DNA of 64,000 nt from an uncultured Tateyamaria sp. (GTDB taxonomy: Bacteria; Pseudomonadota; Alphaproteobacteria; Rhodobacterales; Rhodobacteraceae). The notes under the pieces are model-generated. The model did not search any database, was not told where the DNA came from, and worked only from the letters and a program-made list of their open reading frames with translations. Position numbers and translations under genes: made by a program. This document shows positions 8,715 to 17,421 of this stretch, piece after piece (position 1 is the first letter of the stretch; each line of letters starts with the position of its first letter). The DNA lies in contig NZ_CANLVZ010000004.1 in NCBI RefSeq assembly GCF_947494755.1, positions 1 to 64,000 on the forward strand, written 5' to 3'.

Positions 8715-9898
8715 CCAAGAACGACCGCGGCTCGCTGGTGCGCCCTACGCCGCTGCCAGACAGCGCGTCGCACCCCGTGGTGACGCCGCTGTCGCCGTCT
8801 GTGGTTTATGCGTCCGACACGCCCGACATGCTGGATGCGCAATACGAGGGCGATCTGCACGGCTATACCTACAGCCGCGAGGGGCATCCGAACGCCGACG
8901 TGGTTGCCAAAGCCATCGACCGGATGGAGGGCGCGCCGCATATGGGCGTGTTGTGCTCCTCGGGGATGGGGGCGGTGTCGGCTGTGCTGCTCGGGCTGAC
9001 CAAGGCCGGTGATCACGTGATCGGGGGCAATCAGCTTTATGGCCGCTCGCTGCGGATGATGTCCGAAGACCTGCCACGCCTCGGGATCGAGACCTCGATG
9101 GTCGATCCCGGCGATGTCGAGGCCGTGCGGGCAGCAATCCGTCCCGAAACCCGACTGATACTGGTCGAGGTGGTGTCGAACCCGACCCTGCGCGTCGCAG
9201 ATATTCTTGGCCTCTCCGCACTCGCACGCGAAACCGGTGTGTTGCTTGTGGTCGATAACACTTTTACCACCCCCCGTGCGTTCCGCGCCTTTGATCACGG
9301 AGCGGATATCGTCATCCACTCGATCACCAAACTGCTGGCGGGTCATTCGGATGTGATGCTGGGCTACGTCGCGGCGCGCGATCAGGCGATCAATGATCGC
9401 TTGCGGGTCTTCACCGTCACCACTGGCATGACGCCGAGCCCGTTCGACTGCTGGCTGGCCGAGCGGGGAATGCTGAGTTTCGAGTTGCGTTATGATCGTG
9501 CGCAATCCACCGCGATGCGCCTTGCCGACCACCTTGGCAGCCTGCAGGGGGTCAAGCGCGTGATCTACCCGGCGCGCCGCGATCATCCTGACCATGCCCG
9601 CGCGGAGGCGCTGCTGAAGGGCCAGTATTGCAACATGGTCAGCTTCGAGATCGACGGCGATCGGGCGGCGGCCAACGCGCTTGCACGTGGGGCAGAGGGT
9701 CTCAGCTTTGCGCCGACCCTGGGGGATGTGGGCACGACGCTGTCGCATCCTGCCTCGTCCTCGCATCGCGCACTCACGGCAGAAAAACGCGCTGAACTCG
9801 GCATGTCCGAAGGGTTCTTCCGCGTCTCAGTCGGGCTCGAGGACCCGGATGCGCTTTGCGCTGTCTTCACCGCTGCGGTACAGGCCGCAACCGCATAG
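8711..9898 (+). CDS. metC: Cystathionine beta-lyase (PLP, Cys/Met metabolism)
   Basis: Cleaves cystathionine to homocysteine, pyruvate and ammonia. The 395-residue fold-type I enzyme shows HPVVTPLSPSVVYAS, YTYSREGHPNADVVAKAI, the PLP-aspartate strand LLVVDNTFTTP, and the Schiff-base lysine in HSITKLLAGHSDVMLGYV. Cystathionine gamma-synthase or methionine gamma-lyase activity cannot be ruled out within this family. ATG 8711 overlaps the preceding TGA (ATGA); the track's earlier start at 8651 lies inside the previous gene. phoR follows after 11 bases. Confidence 0.85.
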   Translation: MTKNDRGSLVRPTPLPDSASHPVVTPLSPSVVYASDTPDMLDAQYEGDLHGYTYSREGHPNADVVAKAIDRMEGAPHMGVLCSSGMGAVSAVLLGLTKAGDHVIGGNQLYGRSLRMMSEDLPRLGIETSMVDPGDVEAVRAAIRPETRLILVEVVSNPTLRVADILGLSALARETGVLLVVDNTFTTPRAFRAFDHGADIVIHSITKLLAGHSDVMLGYVAARDQAINDRLRVFTVTTGMTPSPFDCWLAERGMLSFELRYDRAQSTAMRLADHLGSLQGVKRVIYPARRDHPDHARAEALLKGQYCNMVSFEIDGDRAAANALARGAEGLSFAPTLGDVGTTLSHPASSSHRALTAEKRAELGMSEGFFRVSVGLEDPDALCAVFTAAVQAATA

Positions 9899-9909
9899 GG
9901 ACCAGGGCG

Positions 9910-10983
9910 ATGGGCGAGGAGATGTTGGAGGCGCTGCTGAATGCCGTCCCGTTACCCGCTCTGGCCATTGACGGCTCAGAACGGATCGTCGCCGCCAATG
10001 CCGAAGCGCTGACGCTGATCGGGCAACAGGCGCGCGGGCGCAATTATGTCACCATGCTGCGCCAACCCGCCATGCTCGATGCGATCGAGGCGACGTTGCA
10101 GGACGGGCGGGCGCGGACGACCCAATATCTGGGCAATGACGGCGCGCAGGACACCACGTTCCGGGTCAGCGTACGCGCTGTGCCGGGGGTGGGGCAGCGC
10201 CGGGCCGGAGTGGCGCTCTTGAGTTTCGAGGACATCACCCATCTGGAACAGACCAGCCAGATGCGGCGCGATTTCGTGGCCAACGCGAGCCACGAATTGC
10301 GCACCCCGCTGACCGCGCTAATGGGCTTTATCGAGACCTTGCGCGGCCCGGCCCGCAATGATCCTGCTGCCGCCGAACGGTTTCTGGACATCATGCAGGA
10401 CGAGGCGGCACGGATGAACCGGCTGGTGGGCGACCTCATGTCGCTGAACCGGGTGGAAGGAGACGAACGGGTGCGGCCCACTGAAACGGTGGTCTTGAAC
10501 GATGTGCTCGACTCGACCCTGCGCACGCTGCGCACATTGGCGGGTGAGGCGCATGTGACGCTCGAGCCAGCGTTCGGCGACGCCGTTGTGCAGATGAACG
10601 GAGACGCCGATCAGCTCAAACAGGTGTTCACCAACCTTATTGAAAACGCGATCAAATATGGCGGGGCGGGCGGCAAGGTCACGGTCCGCATGACGCAAAG
10701 CGCGCGCGAGCCAGCCCTGCGGGCACCGGGCGTGCGGGTGCAGATCATCGACTATGGCCCCGGTATCGACCCGCAGCACCTGCCGCGTCTGACCGAACGG
10801 TTTTACCGCGTGGACGATCATCGCAGCCGGGCACTTGGGGGCACGGGGCTGGGCCTTGCCATCGTCAAACATATCATCAACCGTCATCGCGGACGGCTGC
10901 GGGTCGAAAGCGATCTGGGGCAGGGGGCGACCTTTACCGTGATCCTGCCGGTGCGCGAGTCAAACCCGGTGACGTCAGGGTAA
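9910..10983 (+). CDS. phoR: PhoR-type sensor histidine kinase, no membrane segment
   Basis: The 357-residue product has an N-terminal PAS domain (VPLPALAIDGSERIVAANAE, about 10-120). The dimerisation/phosphoacceptor motif is RRDFVANASHELRTPLTALMGFIETLRG (His at about 140). The N box QVFTNLIENAIKYGG and G boxes DYGPGIDPQHL and GGTGLGLAIVKHI follow. The motifs match PhoR of the Pho regulon, and the next genes are pstSCAB-phoU-phoB, so it should phosphorylate PhoB under phosphate limitation. Unlike E. coli PhoR there is no hydrophobic N-terminal segment, even if the frame is extended upstream into metC. Confidence 0.9.
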   Translation: MGEEMLEALLNAVPLPALAIDGSERIVAANAEALTLIGQQARGRNYVTMLRQPAMLDAIEATLQDGRARTTQYLGNDGAQDTTFRVSVRAVPGVGQRRAGVALLSFEDITHLEQTSQMRRDFVANASHELRTPLTALMGFIETLRGPARNDPAAAERFLDIMQDEAARMNRLVGDLMSLNRVEGDERVRPTETVVLNDVLDSTLRTLRTLAGEAHVTLEPAFGDAVVQMNGDADQLKQVFTNLIENAIKYGGAGGKVTVRMTQSAREPALRAPGVRVQIIDYGPGIDPQHLPRLTERFYRVDDHRSRALGGTGLGLAIVKHIINRHRGRLRVESDLGQGATFTVILPVRESNPVTSG

Positions 10984-10991
10984 TGCAGGCG

Positions 10992-11020
10992 CTGTCATAA
11001 AACTGTTACGTCTCTGTCAC
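10992..11020 (+). promoter_or_regulatory. Triple Pho box upstream of pstS
   Basis: Three heptamers lie at exact 11-bp intervals: CTGTCAT (10992), CTGTTAC (11003) and CTGTCAC (11014). They are separated by AAAA and gtct, and another AAAA follows the third. This matches the PhoB direct-repeat consensus. It sits about 80 bases before the pstS start, so PhoB~P produced by the neighbouring system should activate pstS. Confidence 0.93.
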
Positions 11021-11100
11021 AAAAGCATTGCGCGGGCTGCCTACACGGACGCCAAGATCCTCATGGGGGGGATCATCGAAATGCCAGACAGGAGACAGTC

Positions 11101-12141
11101 ATGTCCTTTGTAAAACTCACGACCTCGACGCTTGCCATCACGGCTTTTACCGCCACTGCCGGGATCGCGCGCGATCAGGTCCAGATTGCCGGATCGTCGA
11201 CCGTGCTGCCTTATGCGTCCATCGTGGCCGAAGCCTTTGGCGAAAACTTCGACTTCCCGACGCCGGTCGTGGAATCGGGTGGCTCGTCCTCGGGCCTCAA
11301 GCGGTTCTGCGAAGGTGTGGGTGAAAACACCATCGACATCGCAAATGCCAGCCGCGCTATCCGCGAAAAAGAGATCGCCGCCTGCGCCGAAGCGGGTGTG
11401 ACCGACATCATCGAAGTGCGTATTGGCTATGACGGCATCGTGTTCGCCAGCCAGATCAACGGCCCCGCCTACACCGCTTTCCAGCCTGCCGACATCTTCA
11501 ACGCGCTTGGCTCGCAAGTGCTGGTTGATGGTGCAATCGTCGACAACCCGCACCAGCAATGGGCCGACTTCAACGGTGATCTGCCCGCCGAGGACATCGT
11601 CGCCTTCATCCCCGGCACCAAGCACGGCACACGTGAAGTGTTCGAGGACAAGGTGCTGCTTGAGGGCTGTGAAGCCACAGGGGCAATGGCTGCGATGATC
11701 GAAGCCGGCATGTCCGAAGATGACGCCGAAGATGCCTGCATCGACGTGCGCCAGGACGGCAAATCGGTCGATATCGACGGCGACTACACCGAAACCCTCG
11801 CCCGCATCGACGCCAACCCCAACGGCATCGGCATCTTCGGCCTGTCGTTCTACGAGAACAACACCGACAAACTGAAAGTGGCGACCATGGGCGGCGTGGC
11901 CCCCTCGACCGAGACGATCTCGACCGGGGAATACCCCGTCTCGCGCCCCTTGTTCTTCTACGTCAAGAAAGCGCATATCGGCGTGATCCCCGGCCTCAAG
12001 GAGTTCGCCTCGTTCTTCGTGGCTGACGAAGTGGCTGGCCCCGACGGCCCGCTGGCGGCCTATGGTCTGGTGTCCGATCCTGAATTGTCAGCGACCCAAG
12101 ACACCGTCGCCAACGAAGCGGTGATGAACGGCGGCAGCTAA
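11101..12141 (+). CDS. pstS: Periplasmic phosphate-binding protein PstS
   Basis: Captures orthophosphate for the PstCAB transporter. The 346-residue product has a signal peptide (TSTLAITAFTATAGIA) and the phosphate-loop opening QIAGSSTVLPYASIVAEAFG. Family motifs include SGGSSSGLKRFCEGVGENTIDIANASRAI and IPGTKHGTREVFEDKVL. The length suits the alphaproteobacterial PstS type. GACAGGAGACAGTC provides a strong Shine-Dalgarno. It is the first gene after the Pho boxes. Confidence 0.96.
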   Translation: MSFVKLTTSTLAITAFTATAGIARDQVQIAGSSTVLPYASIVAEAFGENFDFPTPVVESGGSSSGLKRFCEGVGENTIDIANASRAIREKEIAACAEAGVTDIIEVRIGYDGIVFASQINGPAYTAFQPADIFNALGSQVLVDGAIVDNPHQQWADFNGDLPAEDIVAFIPGTKHGTREVFEDKVLLEGCEATGAMAAMIEAGMSEDDAEDACIDVRQDGKSVDIDGDYTETLARIDANPNGIGIFGLSFYENNTDKLKVATMGGVAPSTETISTGEYPVSRPLFFYVKKAHIGVIPGLKEFASFFVADEVAGPDGPLAAYGLVSDPELSATQDTVANEAVMNGGS

Positions 12142-12159
12142 GCGCCCCTTTACAAGACA

Positions 12160-12184
12160 GGGGAAGGCGGCATACGCCCTCCCC
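12160..12184 (+). terminator. pstS-pstC intergenic hairpin
   Basis: GGGGAAGGCG pairs with CGCCCTCCCC (nine of ten positions) around the loop gcata, 18 bases after the pstS stop. No T-run follows. It is therefore more likely a 3'-end stabiliser or attenuator that raises pstS expression over pstCAB than a full terminator. Confidence 0.6.
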
Positions 12185-12239
12185 GAACTGCCCCATCTGC
12201 CGGGGTGTCCTGCCACTTTCCGTCTAAATCGGAGCCGAC

Positions 12240-13703
12240 ATGCCCTTTTCTTGGCTCGTTCTTATCATCCTTGCCATTGCGGGCGTAGGCTACGTCTTGG
12301 GGCGTCAGCGGGCGTTGACCAGCGCGGGTGGTGACAGCCGCGATTTGCATTCCTTGCCCAGCTACTACGGGGCCAACGTGGCGATGTGGGCGATTGTGCC
12401 CGCTGCCGCTTTGCTGGTCGTGTGGCTGCTGGCGCAGCCCTATATCGTGAATTCCCGTGTGCTGGCGACCTTGCCTGACACGGTCGTGTCGGATGGCGGG
12501 TCGGTCAGTCTGGTAATGAGTGACATTCGCCGCGTGGCGGACGGGCTTGATCTGGCGGTGCGCGACGGCGAGATGACCGGAGCGGAGGCCGCAGCCATCA
12601 CGAGCGATGTGCGCGAAAAATTGGGCGCGTTGGGCGTCGCGCTTGGCTCTGAAGTCAGCCCCGAAGTGCTCGAAGGCGCGCAAACCTACCGGACGTTGAA
12701 CGCCACCGGCAACCTCGCCATGAGCGTCCTTGCCCTGCTGATCGCAGCGGTTGGTGCGGCCTATGCGTTTCGCCAGTCCCATGCGCTGTTTCGGGCGCGC
12801 AATGTGGTGGAACGGGGCATTCTGGCGCTGCTGATGTTTGCCGCCTCTGTCGCGATCTTGACGACGGTGGGCATCGTTTTTGCCCTGCTGTTCAACACCA
12901 TCGAGTTCTTTAAGCTCTACCCCGCTGCCGATTTCTTTTTCGGGACCAACTGGGCTCCAAGTTTTTCCGGGCGCGGTGGCGCATCCGACCTTGGGGTGCT
13001 GCCGCTGCTTTGGGGCACATTCTACATCTCGATCATTGCCTTGATGGTGGCGGTGCCGGTCGGTCTGTTCTCGGCCATCTACCTATCGGAATACGCCTCA
13101 CCGCGCGTGCGCAGCATCGCCAAGCCGCTGATCGAGATCCTCGCGGGGATCCCTACAATCGTCTACGGGCTGTTTGCCTTGCTGACTGTGGGGCCGATCC
13201 TCGTGTCGATGTTCGGCCAGGACACGGTGGGCTGGATGTCGGGGGGCACAGCCGTAATGACCGCCGGGCTGGTCATGGGTATCATGTTGATCCCGTTTGT
13301 GTCCTCGCTATCAGATGACATCATCAACGCGGTGCCACAGGCGTTGCGTGATGGGTCCTATGGGCTTGGGGCCACACAATCCGAAACCATCCGCCAAGTC
13401 ATCCTGCCCGCCGCCTTGCCCGGCATCGTGGGGGCGATCCTGCTGGCCGCCAGCCGCGCCATCGGCGAGACGATGATCGTGGTGTTGGGGGCAGGGGCCG
13501 CGGCGCGCCTGTCGATGAATCCCTTTGATGCGATGACGACGATCACCGCCAAGATCGTGAGCCAGTTGACCGGGGACGCTGACTTTGCCTCGCCCGAGGC
13601 GCTGGTGGCCTTCGCGCTTGGCATGACGCTGTTCGTGCTGACGCTCGGGCTGAACGTCTTTGCCCTTTATATCGTGCGCAAGTATCGGGAGCAGTACGAC
13701 TGA
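12240..13703 (+). CDS. pstC: Phosphate ABC transporter permease PstC (long form)
   Basis: The 487-residue inner-membrane protein is clearly longer than E. coli PstC (about 320). An N-terminal extension carries two membrane segments (SWLVLIILAIAGVGYVLG and WAIVPAAALLVVWLLA) and a soluble stretch around 75-155. The permease core starts at about 255 and includes PTIVYGLFALLTVG and the EAA loop ALRDGSYGLGATQSETIRQV. It pairs with PstA to form the phosphate channel energised by PstB. The pstA start overlaps its stop by one base. Confidence 0.93.
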   Translation: MPFSWLVLIILAIAGVGYVLGRQRALTSAGGDSRDLHSLPSYYGANVAMWAIVPAAALLVVWLLAQPYIVNSRVLATLPDTVVSDGGSVSLVMSDIRRVADGLDLAVRDGEMTGAEAAAITSDVREKLGALGVALGSEVSPEVLEGAQTYRTLNATGNLAMSVLALLIAAVGAAYAFRQSHALFRARNVVERGILALLMFAASVAILTTVGIVFALLFNTIEFFKLYPAADFFFGTNWAPSFSGRGGASDLGVLPLLWGTFYISIIALMVAVPVGLFSAIYLSEYASPRVRSIAKPLIEILAGIPTIVYGLFALLTVGPILVSMFGQDTVGWMSGGTAVMTAGLVMGIMLIPFVSSLSDDIINAVPQALRDGSYGLGATQSETIRQVILPAALPGIVGAILLAASRAIGETMIVVLGAGAAARLSMNPFDAMTTITAKIVSQLTGDADFASPEALVAFALGMTLFVLTLGLNVFALYIVRKYREQYD

Positions 13704-15025
13704 TGACAGACGCAAGCATAGACAGCGGCGCGCCCCGGAAGGGCCTGACCGTCACCGACGCGCGCACCCGCAAACGCAATGCCGCCGAAAAGCGGTTCCG
13801 CGCCTATGGGATCGTCGCGATCAGCATTGGCCTCTTGTTCCTGCTGTTCCTCTTTGGCTCGATCCTGCGCTCGGGGCTGCCAGCGTTCACGCAGACGGTG
13901 GTGGACGTGGAGTTCACCCTCAGCCAGGCGGCCATCGACGAGGCCGAGAGCAAGATGCTCAAAACCAAGGCCTATGAGAATTTCTTTATCGCCGCGCTTG
14001 AGGGGCAGTTGACCGCGCGGGGCCTCGCGGTTGAATTCGACGCCAAGGCGATCGAGCGGCTGGTGGGCAAGCCGGGTGGGACGATCCGTGATTTCTTCAA
14101 GGAAAACCCGGACCGCATAGGCACGCCCGTCAGTTTCGAATTGGCCGCGTCCTCGCGGGTTGATGGGTACATGAACGGCCGGATCACGCGGGAGTCGCTG
14201 GTCGACAGCCGGTTCCTGATGGCGGCTGACCTTGATCTGGTGGACGCCCTCGAAGAGGCCGGGATCATCACGGGTGCGTTCAACTGGAATTTCATCACCG
14301 GCACGGATTCAGGCGTGGACAATCCGGGCGGTGCGGGCCTTGGGGCGTCGGTGATCGGCTCATTCTTTATGATGCTGGTGGTGCTGTTCCTGTCGCTGCC
14401 CATCGGGGTTGCCGCCTCGATCTACCTCGAGGAATTCGCACCCAAGAACCGCTGGACCGACCTGATCGAGGTCAACATCTCGAACCTTGCCGCCGTGCCG
14501 TCGATCGTGTTCGGTATTCTGGGTCTGGCCGTGTTCATCCAGTTCGCTGGTTTGCCCCAATCCGCGCCGCTGGTCGGGGGGCTTGTGCTGACGCTGATGA
14601 CGCTGCCCACGATCATCATCTCGACACGCGCCTCACTGAACGCGGTGCCCCAGTCGATCCGCGACGCGGCGCTTGGGGTCGGGGCGTCCAAGATGCAGTC
14701 GGTGTTCCACCATGTGCTGCCGCTAGCCATGCCGGGCATTTTGACCGGCACCATCATCGGGCTGGCGCAGGCGCTTGGCGAAACGGCCCCACTCTTGCTG
14801 ATCGGCATGGTCGGCTTTGTGGCGCGCGAGTATCCCGAAGGGTTTCTGGCCGGGTTCACCGACGCCAACTCGGCCATGCCCGCCCAGATCTACACCTGGG
14901 CCAGCCGCGCCGATCCGGGGTTTTACGAGAAGGCCTGGGGTGGCATCATCATCCTGCTGGCCTTCCTGATTACGATGAACACCATCGCCGTGATCCTGCG
15001 GCGGCGCTTTGAACGCCGCTGGTAG
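13703..15025 (+). CDS. pstA: Phosphate ABC transporter permease PstA (long form)
   Basis: The 440-residue partner of PstC. Its first about 200 residues are a DUF3333-type extension: one membrane segment ([20 protein letters not shown]), then a mainly soluble region likely in the periplasm. The permease core follows with [41 protein letters not shown] and the EAA loop [20 protein letters not shown]. Together with pstC this is the enlarged permease pair seen in alphaproteobacteria. Confidence 0.94.
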   Translation: MTDASIDSGAPRKGLTVTDARTRKRNAAEKRFRAYGIVAISIGLLFLLFLFGSILRSGLPAFTQTVVDVEFTLSQAAIDEAESKMLKTKAYENFFIAALEGQLTARGLAVEFDAKAIERLVGKPGGTIRDFFKENPDRIGTPVSFELAASSRVDGYMNGRITRESLVDSRFLMAADLDLVDALEEAGIITGAFNWNFITGTDSGVDNPGGAGLGASVIGSFFMMLVVLFLSLPIGVAASIYLEEFAPKNRWTDLIEVNISNLAAVPSIVFGILGLAVFIQFAGLPQSAPLVGGLVLTLMTLPTIIISTRASLNAVPQSIRDAALGVGASKMQSVFHHVLPLAMPGILTGTIIGLAQALGETAPLLLIGMVGFVAREYPEGFLAGFTDANSAMPAQIYTWASRADPGFYEKAWGGIIILLAFLITMNTIAVILRRRFERRW

Positions 15026-15036
15026 GGGTCACGTCG

Positions 15037-15834
15037 ATGAATGATATGAGAATTTTGGAGAGAGACGTGGAGACAAACGAGGTCAAGATCGCGGCCAAGA
15101 ACGTACAGGTCTTTTATGGCGACAACCACGCCATCAAGGATGTGAACGTCGATATCGAAGACAAGACCGTGACCGCGTTCATCGGCCCCTCGGGGTGTGG
15201 CAAGTCCACTTTCTTGCGCTGTATCAATAGGATGAACGACACAATTGACGTATGTCGCGTGCAAGGCGACATTCTGATTGATGGCGAGGACATCTACGAT
15301 CCCAAGGTCGACCCCGTCCAGCTGCGCGCAAAGGTCGGCATGGTGTTTCAAAAGCCCAACCCGTTCCCCAAGTCGATCTATGACAATGTGGCCTACGGGC
15401 CGCGCATCCATGGCTTGTCGAAGAACAAGGGCGATCTTGATGATATCGTTGAGAAATCCCTGCGCCGTGCAGCCATCTGGGATGAAGTCAAGGACCGGTT
15501 GAACGCCCCCGGCACAGGCCTGTCCGGCGGGCAGCAGCAGCGTTTGTGCATCGCGCGCGCTGTGGCCACCGAACCCGAAGTGCTGTTGATGGACGAACCC
15601 TGCTCGGCGCTCGATCCGATCGCCACGGCGCAAGTCGAGGAATTGATTGATGAATTGCGCACCAACTATTCGGTGGTGATCGTCACCCACTCCATGCAGC
15701 AGGCCGCGCGCGTCAGTCAGAAAACCGCGTTTTTCCACCTCGGCAACCTCGTGGAATACGGCGAGACCGGCCAGATCTTTACCAATCCGGTCGATCCGCG
15801 CACCGAAAGCTACATCACCGGCCGTATCGGCTAA
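15037..15834 (+). CDS. pstB: Phosphate ABC transporter ATPase PstB
   Basis: The 265-residue ATPase of the Pst system. It has Walker [10 protein letters not shown], the PstB-typical [21 protein letters not shown], signature [14 protein letters not shown], Walker [16 protein letters not shown], and the switch histidine in [10 protein letters not shown]. The ATG at 15037 and a second in-frame ATG nearby (MRILERDVE) leave the N-terminus uncertain by three residues. phoU follows after 12 bases. Confidence 0.96.
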   Translation: MNDMRILERDVETNEVKIAAKNVQVFYGDNHAIKDVNVDIEDKTVTAFIGPSGCGKSTFLRCINRMNDTIDVCRVQGDILIDGEDIYDPKVDPVQLRAKVGMVFQKPNPFPKSIYDNVAYGPRIHGLSKNKGDLDDIVEKSLRRAAIWDEVKDRLNAPGTGLSGGQQQRLCIARAVATEPEVLLMDEPCSALDPIATAQVEELIDELRTNYSVVIVTHSMQQAARVSQKTAFFHLGNLVEYGETGQIFTNPVDPRTESYITGRIG

Positions 15835-15846
15835 GGAGAGCACGCT

Positions 15847-16548
15847 ATGAACGATCTACATATTGCATCCGCCTTTGACCGCGATCTCGAGGCGATTCAG
15901 GCCCAGATCATGAAAATGGGCGGGCTGGTCGAAAACGCAATTCTAGAGGCCGCGATCAGCCTCGAGAGCCGCGACGAGGAACGCGCCGAGACGGTGCGCA
16001 AAGCCGATAAGTCCATCGACGCGCTCGAGGAAACCATCAACGAAGAGGCCGCGCGCGTCATCGCCCTGCGCGCGCCCACGGCGATTGATCTGCGCCTGGT
16101 CCTGTCAGTGATGAAGGTGAGCGCCAACCTGGAACGTATTGGCGACTATGCAAAAAACATGGCCAAGCGCACCGGTGTCCTGTCCCAGATGGCCCCTGTA
16201 AACGACAGCGCCGCCGCGCTGCGCCGCATGTCCAAAGAGGTCAACCGGATGCTCAAGGACGCGCTGGATGCCTACGTGGCGCGGGATGCGGAACTGGCGC
16301 AGGACGTCATCGACCGCGACGCCGAGGTGGATCAGATGTACAATGCCCTGTTCCGCGAATTCCTCACCTTCATGATGGAGGACCCGCGCAACATCACCGC
16401 CTGCATGCACCTCCATTTCATCGCCAAAAACGTCGAACGCATGGGCGACCACGTGACCTCGATCGCTGAACAGGTCGTCTATCTGGTCACGGGCACGATA
16501 CCGGATGATCCGCGCCAGAAGGCCGACAAAACCTCGCTGCCCGTTTAG
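15847..16548 (+). CDS. phoU: Phosphate signalling protein PhoU
   Basis: The 233-residue all-helical protein has two tandem PhoU repeats. Metal-binding-type E/DxxxD stretches are visible (MGGLVENAILEAAISLESRD, RIGDYAKNMAKRT, MEDPRNITACMHLHFIAKNVERMGDHVTSIAE). PhoU links Pst transport state to PhoR and keeps the regulon off when phosphate is plentiful. It precedes phoB by 12 bases in the same operon; the TAGGAGAGCACGCCC after its stop carries the phoB ribosome-binding site. Confidence 0.95.
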   Translation: MNDLHIASAFDRDLEAIQAQIMKMGGLVENAILEAAISLESRDEERAETVRKADKSIDALEETINEEAARVIALRAPTAIDLRLVLSVMKVSANLERIGDYAKNMAKRTGVLSQMAPVNDSAAALRRMSKEVNRMLKDALDAYVARDAELAQDVIDRDAEVDQMYNALFREFLTFMMEDPRNITACMHLHFIAKNVERMGDHVTSIAEQVVYLVTGTIPDDPRQKADKTSLPV

Positions 16549-16560
16549 GAGAGCACGCCC

Positions 16561-17250
16561 ATGTCCGCCGATCAGCCCCGCGTTCTGGTTGTCGAAGACG
16601 AGCCTGCACAGCGCGAAGTGCTGGCCTATAACCTCGAGGCCGAAGGCTTTGCCGTCAGCCGCGCCCAGAATGGCGAAGAGGCGCTGTTGCTGGTGGACGA
16701 GGACATGCCTGACATCATCGTGCTGGACTGGATGATGCCGAACCTGTCGGGCATCGAAGTGTGCCGGCGTCTGAAAATAAGGCCCGAGACGCGGTCCATC
16801 CCGATCATCATGCTCTCGGCCCGGTCTGAAGAGGTGGACAAGGTGCGCGGGCTGGAAACAGGGGCGGATGACTATGTGGTCAAACCCTATTCGGTGATCG
16901 AACTGATGGCGCGCGTGCGCAGCCAGTTGCGCCGTGTGCGCCCCTCGACCGTGGGGCAGCGGCTGGAATATGATGACATCGTTCTGGATGCCGAAAGCCA
17001 CAAGGTCACGCGCGGGCCGAAAGAGCTGAAACTCGGCCCAACGGAATTCCGCCTGCTCAGCACCTTCATGGAAAAACCTGGCCGGGTCTGGAGCCGCGAG
17101 CAACTGCTCGACCGGGTCTGGGGGCGCGACATCTATGTGGATTCGCGCACCGTCGACGTCCATATCGGGCGGCTGCGCAAGGCGCTGACCCATTACGGGG
17201 GCCGCGATCCGGTGCGCACAGTGCGCGGCGCGGGATACGCGTTGGGCTAA
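16561..17250 (+). CDS. phoB: Phosphate regulon response regulator PhoB
   Basis: The 229-residue OmpR-family regulator. Its receiver domain (1-120) has the acidic pocket VVEDEPAQ, the phosphoacceptor Asp in IIVLDWMMPNLSG, and the K in DDYVVKPYSV. The C-terminal winged helix contains LGPTEFRLLSTFMEKPGRVWSREQLLDRVWG and SRTVDVHIGRLRKAL. It should bind the Pho boxes found upstream of pstS. It is the last gene of the operon; no clear terminator was seen after it. Confidence 0.96.
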   Translation: MSADQPRVLVVEDEPAQREVLAYNLEAEGFAVSRAQNGEEALLLVDEDMPDIIVLDWMMPNLSGIEVCRRLKIRPETRSIPIIMLSARSEEVDKVRGLETGADDYVVKPYSVIELMARVRSQLRRVRPSTVGQRLEYDDIVLDAESHKVTRGPKELKLGPTEFRLLSTFMEKPGRVWSREQLLDRVWGRDIYVDSRTVDVHIGRLRKALTHYGGRDPVRTVRGAGYALG

Positions 17251-17421
17251 GGCCCCGCGCGCCCATTTCGGCCTCAAAACGCATTTTTGAAATCAGCATT
17301 ATGCGAAAGACTAGCGAAACCGCTGATACTGCTGTATAAACCTGTGCATTAGCACTGATATTTTTTACGACTGAAGACCTTTTTCACGACAAAGACGGCG
17401 ATTGGCCAGAAGGACATTTCC

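Noticed and set aside
16105-17277. 390-residue minus-strand ORF across phoU and phoB
   Set aside because: Antisense to two recognisable genes; composition rich in His, Pro and Arg with no family features.
17332-17348. Pho-box-like ctgtata…ctgtgca before ugd
   Set aside because: Spacing is 10 rather than 11 bp and both heptamers deviate from CTGTCAT; not convincing as a PhoB site.
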